Origin: Streptomyces shenzhenensis
GTDB taxonomy: Bacteria > Actinomycetota > Actinomycetes > Streptomycetales > Streptomycetaceae
Length of the DNA stretch: 64,000 nucleotides
Assembly (NCBI RefSeq): GCF_021462265.1
Contig: NZ_JAJONF010000029.1
Span: 1-64,000 of the forward strand
Reading direction: 5' to 3'
Shown here: one piece after another, positions 59,174 to 64,000 of the stretch
Position numbering within the stretch: the first letter of the stretch is position 1
How the letters are laid out: each line of letters starts with the position of its first letter
Program-made: the position numbers and the translations under genes
Notes under the pieces: model-generated
The model's database searches: none
Told to the model about the DNA's origin: nothing
The model's input: only the letters and a program-made list of their open reading frames with translations

Positions 59174-60604
59174 GTGACGACGATGACGGAAGCGTCCGTA
59201 CGCGAGTTCAGGATGCCGGACGTGGGCGAGGGGCTCACCGAGGCCGAGATCCTCAAGTGGTACGTGCAGCCCGGTGACACGGTGACCGACGGTCAGGTGG
59301 TGTGCGAGGTCGAGACGGCGAAGGCGGCCGTCGAACTCCCCATCCCCTACGACGGCGTGGTCCGCGAGCTGCGCTTCGCCGAGGGCACCACGGTGGACGT
59401 GGGCACGGCGATCATCGCGGTCGACGTGACGGGCGGGGCGCCGGCCGCCGAGCCCGCCGCGGCCCCGGCCGCGGCCGCGGCGCCAGAGTCGGAGAAGAAG
59501 CCGGAGGGCCGCCAGCCGGTCCTCGTCGGCTACGGCGTGGCGGCCTCCTCCACCAAGCGCCGCCCCCGCAAGGGCCCGGAGGTCACGGTCGCGGAGGCGG
59601 CGGTCCAGGCGGCGGTCCAGCAGGAGCTGAACGGCCACGCCCCCGCTCCGGCCCCCGCCCCCGCCCCTGCCCCCGTCCCGGCCGCCGGGGATGGCCCCCG
59701 TCCGCTGGCGAAGCCGCCGGTGCGCAAGCTGGCGAAGGACCTGGGCGTCGACCTGGCCACGGTGACCCCGTCCGGCCCGGACGGCATCATCACCCGCGAG
59801 GACGTGCACGCCGCGGTGGCGGTGCCGGAACCGGTGGCGGCGGCCGAAGCGCCGGCACCCGCCGCTCCCATGGCAGCCCCCGCCGTCGCGTCGTACGACA
59901 CCGCCCGCGAGACCCGCATCCCCATCAAGGGTGTCCGCAAGGCGATGGCGGCGGCCATGGTCGGCTCCGCGTTCACCGCACCCCACGTCACCGAGTTCGT
60001 GACGGTGGACGTGACGCGCACGATGAAGCTGGTGGAGGAGCTGAAGCAGGACAAGGACCTGCAGGGCCTCCGGGTCAACCCCCTCCTCCTCATCGCCAAG
60101 GCGTTGCTGGTCGCTATCAAGCGCAACCCGGACATCAACGCGTCCTGGGACGAGGCGAACCAGGAGATCGTGCTCAAGCACTACGTCAACCTGGGCATCG
60201 CCGCGGCCACCCCGCGTGGCCTGATCGTGCCGAACATCAAGGACGCCCACGCGAAGACACTCCCGCAACTCGCGGAGGCGCTCGGCGAGCTGGTCGGCAC
60301 GGCCAGGGACGGCAAGACGTCGCCCGCCGCGATGCAGGGCGGCACGGTGACCATCACCAACGTCGGCGTCTTCGGCGTCGACACGGGCACGCCGATCCTC
60401 AACCAGGGGGAGGCGGCGATCCTGGCCGTCGGCGCGATCAAACTCCAGCCGTGGGTCCACAAGGGCAAGGTGAAGCCGCGTCAGGTCATGACCCTGGCCC
60501 TGTCCTTCGACCACCGGCTGGTGGACGGAGAGCTGGGCTCCAAGGTGCTGGCGGACGTGGCGGCGATTCTGGAGCAGCCGAAGCGGTTGATCACCTGGGG
60601 GTGA
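59174..60604 (+). CDS. bkdC1: Branched-chain 2-oxoacid dehydrogenase E2 (second copy)
   Basis: A 476-residue E2 acyltransferase: lipoyl domain (Lys in VCEVETAKAAVELP, about residue 45), Ala/Pro linker with a run of PAPAPAPAPAP, peripheral-subunit-binding domain (PVRKLAKDLGVDLATVTPSGPDGIITREDVHAA), and a catalytic domain with SFDHRLVDGELG. GTG 59174 with GGAG six bases upstream is listed; ATG 59183 is an alternative. It ends the operon, and E3 must be encoded elsewhere. Confidence 0.94.
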   Translation: MTTMTEASVREFRMPDVGEGLTEAEILKWYVQPGDTVTDGQVVCEVETAKAAVELPIPYDGVVRELRFAEGTTVDVGTAIIAVDVTGGAPAAEPAAAPAAAAAPESEKKPEGRQPVLVGYGVAASSTKRRPRKGPEVTVAEAAVQAAVQQELNGHAPAPAPAPAPAPVPAAGDGPRPLAKPPVRKLAKDLGVDLATVTPSGPDGIITREDVHAAVAVPEPVAAAEAPAPAAPMAAPAVASYDTARETRIPIKGVRKAMAAAMVGSAFTAPHVTEFVTVDVTRTMKLVEELKQDKDLQGLRVNPLLLIAKALLVAIKRNPDINASWDEANQEIVLKHYVNLGIAAATPRGLIVPNIKDAHAKTLPQLAEALGELVGTARDGKTSPAAMQGGTVTITNVGVFGVDTGTPILNQGEAAILAVGAIKLQPWVHKGKVKPRQVMTLALSFDHRLVDGELGSKVLADVAAILEQPKRLITWG

Positions 60605-60702
60605 ACCTTCCGCGCCCCTCTCTGACCTGTGCGGACGCTAAGAGCGTAAGTTCTCCTTACGGTCTCGCGGACACTCTCGGGCCGGGGTAATAGGCTGACG
60701 TC

Positions 60703-60733
60703 GGGCGGCCGCAACTACGGATTGCGACCGCCC
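60703..60733. terminator. Terminator between bkdC1 and the BRO-N gene
   Basis: Stem GGGCGG...CGCAA / TTGCG...CCGCCC with single-base bulges, between convergent genes. A small hairpin CGTAAG / CTTACG lies nearer bkdC1 (about 60644-60660). Confidence 0.75.
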
Positions 60734-60754
60734 ACTTCCCTTCCTTCGCCGCTC

Positions 60755-61690
60755 TCAGGGCTGGTTCAGCACGTAGACCGGCGCCCCGTCCTCCGTCCCA
60801 CCTCGCGAGTGAATGCAGGCGTGCTTGCGCAGCAGACGGAGACACTCGTTGACGCGGTGCACCGTCAGGCCGGTACGCCCGGCGATCGATTCGAGCGGCT
60901 CGCGCAGCTCACCCTTCTCGACGAGGACGGGGGCGATCACGACGGCCACCGTCCATACGTCCTCGGTCACGGACAACCGCCGCCGCCAGTCGGCGAGTAC
61001 GGACTCGGTGGTCGGGAGGGCCGTGGGCCCGCCGTGGGGCGTACGACGTTCGAGGACGGGGGCGTCGAGCCGGTCCGCGATGCGTTCCATGGCGTGCACC
61101 ATGGCTTGCTGCACGGCGAGTGAGGCTTTCTGGAGCTCGATCGATTCGCGCTGACCGTTCGCCAACTGCTCATCGAGCTGAAGGTTGTGCGCCTCAAGAC
61201 GGACGATGGCCTCGGCCACTTGCTCAGGCATGGCGTACGCGATGGGTGCGCCCGGCTCGGTCGGCTGCACCTCGGCTTCTTCGAGAGTGTAAGAACCCTC
61301 TCGCTGAACTGTCTCGATGACCTCCGCGACCCACTGCTTGAAGGGGGCGCAGGCGGGCTTCGTACAGGCCTGGACGAGGAGGATCAGACCTTGGAGATCG
61401 ATGAGATTCAGGTCTCGGCGCCACTCCCTACCTGCGGGAATGCTGAGACCGTGACCTCCAGTCACGGTCTCAAGACACTCTCGATGCGCCTCCGGTACGT
61501 GATCCGCCAGTGCCTTACCAGGCGTGGTGTATCCGAGTTCCTTGCAGACATCCACCGCCGGAAACCAGCGCCTCCCGTCCGGCACGGTCAGCCGTCGTAC
61601 TCGCGCTCCGGTCGCCGCGTACACGAAGTCGCTGATGTCGATGGCCTCGTGGCGGCCGGCGGGTTTCGCCTTCTTGTCGGGTTCGTTCAT
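60755..61690 (-). CDS. BRO-N domain protein (phage antirepressor-like)
   Basis: A 311-residue protein. Residues about 15-120 match the BRO-N domain of phage and plasmid antirepressors (GRRWFPAVDVCKELGYTTPGKALADHVPEAHREC...DLNLIDLQGLILLVQACTKPACAPFKQWVAEVIETVQREGSY). A helical region (VRLEAHNLQLDEQLANGQRESIELQKASLAVQQAMVHAMERIADRL) may dimerise. The C-terminus looks like a winged helix (ESIAGRTGLTVHRVNECLRLLRKHACIHSRGG). ATG 61690 with GGAGG at eight bases is chosen over a longer start. An AT-rich upstream region and the neighbouring regulator remnant suggest horizontal acquisition. No other phage genes are here. Confidence 0.85.
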   Translation of the reverse strand: MNEPDKKAKPAGRHEAIDISDFVYAATGARVRRLTVPDGRRWFPAVDVCKELGYTTPGKALADHVPEAHRECLETVTGGHGLSIPAGREWRRDLNLIDLQGLILLVQACTKPACAPFKQWVAEVIETVQREGSYTLEEAEVQPTEPGAPIAYAMPEQVAEAIVRLEAHNLQLDEQLANGQRESIELQKASLAVQQAMVHAMERIADRLDAPVLERRTPHGGPTALPTTESVLADWRRRLSVTEDVWTVAVVIAPVLVEKGELREPLESIAGRTGLTVHRVNECLRLLRKHACIHSRGGTEDGAPVYVLNQP

Positions 61691-61766
61691 GTGAACCACC
61701 TCCGCCGCGGAACCTAGGGTGAAAAAAAATCGAATATGCCAGTCAAATACCCTGATATTCATGAAT
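61691..61766 (-). promoter_or_regulatory. AT-rich promoter region of the BRO-N gene
   Basis: A low-GC patch (AAAAAAAA, TATTCATGAAT) between the BRO-N gene and the regulator remnant. ATTCATGAAT (61757-61766) is a perfect 10-bp palindrome, a possible operator or autoregulatory site. It contrasts sharply with its GC-rich surroundings. Confidence 0.5.
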
Positions 61767-61988
61767 GCGAGGGAAGAACTCGCGTTCTGCTGCGGTGAGC
61801 GGCTCGGGTATGGCAAAGGCCGTCGCAGCGGTGGTCCCCTTCGTCGCCGGTTCCCACCCTGGCATGACCAGCTCTTTCAACGTCGTTTCGTTCGCTGGAC
61901 CCGGCGCGATGGACGTGGTCTACATGGACACGAGCTCGTCTACGCTGTGGCTGGAGAGTGAGAGGGACGCATTCGCAAGGAGTTGTGA
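61765..61988 (+). pseudogene. Remnant of an XRE regulator with DUF5753 domain
   Basis: The frame from 61765 encodes VVPFVAGSHPGMTSSFNVVSF and DVVYMDTSSSTLWLESERD, which look like the end of a DUF5753 sensor domain of XRE/DUF5753 regulators. The helix-turn-helix and most of the domain are missing. The usual C-terminal tail RIRKEL-stop is present at 61968-61988, but in another frame, so an internal deletion with frameshift has joined the pieces. The stop is followed at once by the DUF397 gene, the normal partner of such regulators. A broken gene. Confidence 0.7.
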
Positions 61989-61991
61989 GCG

Positions 61992-62177
61992 GTGCCGTTC
62001 TTTCAGTTCGTCAAGTCCAGCTACAGCAGCGGCAACGGTGAGTGCGTCGAAGTCGCCCGCAACATTCCCCGTGTCGTGGCTGTCCGGGACTCCAAGGACG
62101 TGGGCGGGCCAATGATCCGGGTCTCTGCGTCGGCCTGGGCATCGTTCGCGATATCCGTGGGACGCTCTCGGGTATGA
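61992..62177 (+). CDS. DUF397 domain protein
   Basis: A 61-residue DUF397 protein (MPFFQFVKSSYSSGNGECVEVARNIPRVVAVRDSKDVGGPMIRV), a small family usually encoded directly after an XRE/DUF5753 regulator and linked to it in toxin-antitoxin-like or developmental control. Here the regulator is destroyed, so this gene is orphaned. GTG 61992 uses AAGGAG at 61978-61983. Its last codon overlaps the hydrolase start (ATGA). Confidence 0.88.
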   Translation: MPFFQFVKSSYSSGNGECVEVARNIPRVVAVRDSKDVGGPMIRVSASAWASFAISVGRSRV

Positions 62178-63022
62178 GCGCTCGCCGGGCACCGGCCGTG
62201 GACCCGGGATCGGCACTCGAGTGGGGCGACCGGCACGCTGTTGACGGCAGCGCCGTAGAGCGGACGTTTCTTCTGGACAGGCGGACCGGCGCTGTTCCGG
62301 GCGTGCTCTGGCTGCCGTCCGCGTCCCTCTCGTCGCCGCCCGCCCTGGTCCTGCTGGGGCACGGTGGCAGCGGGCACAAGCGAAGTGAGCGCATCGTCGG
62401 CCTGGGCCGTTGGTTCGCCGCACGGGGCATTGCCGCTCTCGCGATCGACGGGCCGTACCACGGTGACCGGGTTCCCGGTCCGTTGAGCGTCGCGGAGTAT
62501 CAGTCCCGCCTGGTCGAAGAAGGGATCGACGTCGTTCTCGACCGGATGGCCGAGGACTGGCAGGCGTGTGTGGACGCTGTCGCCGGCGTGGGTGTCGTCG
62601 ACGGGGACAACCTCGGCTATCTCGGGATGTCCATGGGAACCCGCTTCGGCCTCCCCCTGACGGCCACCCTGGGGGACCGGCTCCGCTGCGCGGTCCTGGG
62701 CAAGTTCGGCCTCGGCCAGGCCCCGGCCCTGCCCAGCGGACTGGCTGTCCCGGAACGCGTCGCGACGGACGCCGGACGGACCACCGCCCCCGTCCTGTTC
62801 CACATCCAATGGGATGACGAGATCTTTCCCCGGGACGGGCAACTGGCCCTCTTCGAGGCGTTCGGGTCGAGGGAGAAGGCGCTGGTCGGTTTCACCGGCC
62901 GCCATGGCGAGACCCAGGACGCTGCCGTCGACCTGTGGCGGGACTTCGTGTGCCGCCACCTTGCCGCCGGCTGGGCCGAGGGCGGGGAAAGGCGAAGGCC
63001 CGCCGCGGACCTTCCGTTCTAG
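62174..63022 (+). CDS. Alpha/beta hydrolase, dienelactone-hydrolase-like
   Basis: A 282-residue alpha/beta hydrolase. The oxyanion region is LLGHGGSGHKRSERIVGL, the nucleophile Ser lies in LGMSMGTRFGL (GxSxG), the Asp in WDDEIFPRDGQLA and the His in FTGRHGETQDA. Substrate unknown; its relatives are esterases of the dienelactone-hydrolase type. ATG 62174 overlaps the DUF397 stop. It is convergent with the D,D-peptidase gene and shares its terminator. Confidence 0.9.
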   Translation: MSARRAPAVDPGSALEWGDRHAVDGSAVERTFLLDRRTGAVPGVLWLPSASLSSPPALVLLGHGGSGHKRSERIVGLGRWFAARGIAALAIDGPYHGDRVPGPLSVAEYQSRLVEEGIDVVLDRMAEDWQACVDAVAGVGVVDGDNLGYLGMSMGTRFGLPLTATLGDRLRCAVLGKFGLGQAPALPSGLAVPERVATDAGRTTAPVLFHIQWDDEIFPRDGQLALFEAFGSREKALVGFTGRHGETQDAAVDLWRDFVCRHLAAGWAEGGERRRPAADLPF

Positions 63023-63044
63023 TGGTCGCTGCGGCGGGCCTTCG
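62993..63044. terminator. Terminator between hydrolase and D,D-peptidase genes
   Basis: A perfect 14-bp stem, CGAAGGCCCGCCGC (62993-63006) with GCGGCGGGCCTTCG (63031-63044), with a 24-nt loop. The left arm lies in the end of the hydrolase gene. It can serve both converging genes. Confidence 0.85.
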
Positions 63045-63064
63045 TCGGATCGGTGCGCGGTGGG

Positions 63065-63964
63065 TCAGATCTTCGAGAAGCCGTAGTTGAGGAGCTTCGT
63101 GGCGTCCGTCGCGCGCTGTGCGTACGTGGTGGAGGCGAGGACGGTGCCGATGACCGTCTTGCCGTTGCGGGTCGCGGCGAAGACGAGGCAGGCGCCCGCC
63201 TCGGGGCCGGAACCGGTCTTCACGCCGATGGCGCCGCTGTAGCTGCTGAGCAGCGTGTTGGTGTTGGTCCAGGTACCCATGGTGCGGGTGGAGCCGGTCT
63301 TGGTGATCGTCTTCGCCGTGTACGCCTTCGTCTTGACGACCGTGCGGAACGTCGAGTTCTTCATCGCGCTGCTGGCGATTTTCGTCAGGTCGCGCGGCGT
63401 CGAGTAGTTGTTGCCGTTGCCGATGCCGTCGAAGGAGTCGAAGTGGGTGTGGGTCAGGCCCAGGTTCTTCGCGGCGGTGTTCATCTTGGAGATGAAGTTG
63501 GCGACGCGCTTGGCGCGGGTGGTGCCCGAGCCGTACGTGTCCGCGAGCGCGTAGGCGGCGTCGCAGCCGGACGGCAGCATCAGCCCGTAGAGCAGCTGAC
63601 GGACGGTGACCTTGTCGCCGACGATCAGGTGCGCCTGGGAGGCGTTGTTGGCGACGACGTAGTCGCTGTACGCCTTCTGGATCGTGACCTTCTTGTCGAG
63701 GTTCAGGTTCGACTGTGCGAGCACGACCTTGGCGGTCATGATCTTCGTCGTGGAGCCTGTCGAACGCTTGGTGTCGGCTGCCTTCGTGTACAGCGTCTTC
63801 GCGTTCGCGTTGTTCATGACGTAGCCGCCCTTGGCCACGATCGAGGGCGCGGTGACGGCCTGCGCGGGAGCCGCGGTGAGGGCGCCGGTGGCGAGCATCG
63901 CGCCGGACGTGACGGCGACGGCGACGGCCCTGCGGAGAGTGGTGCCCTTATTACCGGTAATCAA
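63065..63964 (-). CDS. D-alanyl-D-alanine carboxypeptidase/transpeptidase
   Basis: A 299-residue low-molecular-weight penicillin-binding protein. A signal peptide (RRAVAVAVTSGAMLATGALTAAPAQA) precedes the catalytic domain with STTK (Ser71-Lys74), SGC (Ser132-Cys134, the SxC variant as in the Streptomyces K15 enzyme) and KTG (249-251). It removes the terminal D-Ala or transfers peptide in peptidoglycan. The start is TTG at 63964 with GGGG upstream; the product ends at residue 299 without a membrane anchor, so it is probably secreted. The codon use is lower in GC than its neighbours, with many Lys, Thr and Asn. Confidence 0.94.
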   Translation of the reverse strand: MITGNKGTTLRRAVAVAVTSGAMLATGALTAAPAQAVTAPSIVAKGGYVMNNANAKTLYTKAADTKRSTGSTTKIMTAKVVLAQSNLNLDKKVTIQKAYSDYVVANNASQAHLIVGDKVTVRQLLYGLMLPSGCDAAYALADTYGSGTTRAKRVANFISKMNTAAKNLGLTHTHFDSFDGIGNGNNYSTPRDLTKIASSAMKNSTFRTVVKTKAYTAKTITKTGSTRTMGTWTNTNTLLSSYSGAIGVKTGSGPEAGACLVFAATRNGKTVIGTVLASTTYAQRATDATKLLNYGFSKI

Positions 63965-64000
63965 CTGAAATACCCCGAGTCGAGTCGAGTCGTAATGCCC

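Overview
The window is high-GC, densely coded actinobacterial DNA. Its gene order and protein families point to a Streptomyces chromosome, close to the origin of replication and on the arm that runs from the S. coelicolor ppiB/crgA/sortase region towards the bkd1 operon. Supporting signs are ATGA/GTGA-coupled operons, GTG starts, DUF397, DUF881 and DUF5324 proteins, a parS site and DnaA boxes. Synteny with S. coelicolor is from memory, not from a search. No rRNA, CRISPR array or complete insertion sequence was seen.

Layout. 1-5 kb: a 9-bp tandem repeat, a secreted membrane protein, a Hanks-type kinase, an HTH protein, tRNA-Ala(UGC) with its terminator, a perfect parS core and a DUF5324 protein. 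5-12 kb: ppiB, a rhomboid protease, a DnaA-box cluster, crgA, then a DUF881 protein, three class E sortases, a 53-residue membrane protein and a pabA/trpG amidotransferase. 11.7-13 kb: an isolated Mrr-type nuclease between two terminators. 13-21 kb: the cell-wall/division operon fhaA-fhaB-pstP-rodA-pbpA-pknB. 21.6-28 kb: tRNA-Leu(CAG), then a probably accessory set of short-chain dehydrogenases, a SnoaL-like protein, TetR and MmyB-type regulators and a 3-hydroxyisobutyrate-dehydrogenase-like enzyme. 28-38 kb: DUF2252, J-domain and rhodanese proteins, an acyl-CoA dehydrogenase with a KstR-type operator, pepN, a DUF5819/HTTM pair and a SpoU methyltransferase. 38-46 kb: paaN, paaH, a TetR regulator, bkdR and the first branched-chain dehydrogenase operon (bkdA2B2C2). 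46-51 kb: mobA, moeA, a quinone oxidoreductase, a secreted protein and bpa. 51-56 kb: two divergent Hanks-type kinases and a kinase-fold phosphotransferase. 57-60.6 kb: the second operon (bkdA1B1C1). 60.7-64 kb: a BRO-N protein beside a decayed XRE regulator with a surviving DUF397 gene, a hydrolase and a D,D-peptidase.

How the genes work together. Four Hanks-type kinases, one PP2C phosphatase and two FHA proteins share the window with RodA, a class B PBP, CrgA and a D,D-peptidase, so much of it concerns phospho-regulated cell-wall growth and division. The bkd operons supply branched acyl-CoA primers for iso/anteiso fatty acids; E3 is not encoded here. The same 14-bp operator (ACCGAACRATCGGT) sits at both the paaN/paaH and bkdR/bkdA2 promoters, suggesting that the TetR protein between them co-regulates both. 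The bkd1 promoter instead carries two 14-bp palindromes that are reverse complements of each other.

The most unusual observations are the two TA-ended hairpin elements whose terminal repeats contain the stop codon of a neighbouring gene, the paired bkd1 operators, the shared paa/bkd2 operator, the KstR-like operator, the TTA codon at position 4 of a near-leaderless phosphotransferase gene, the DUF5819/HTTM pair, and the BRO-N gene beside a decapitated XRE/DUF397 locus.
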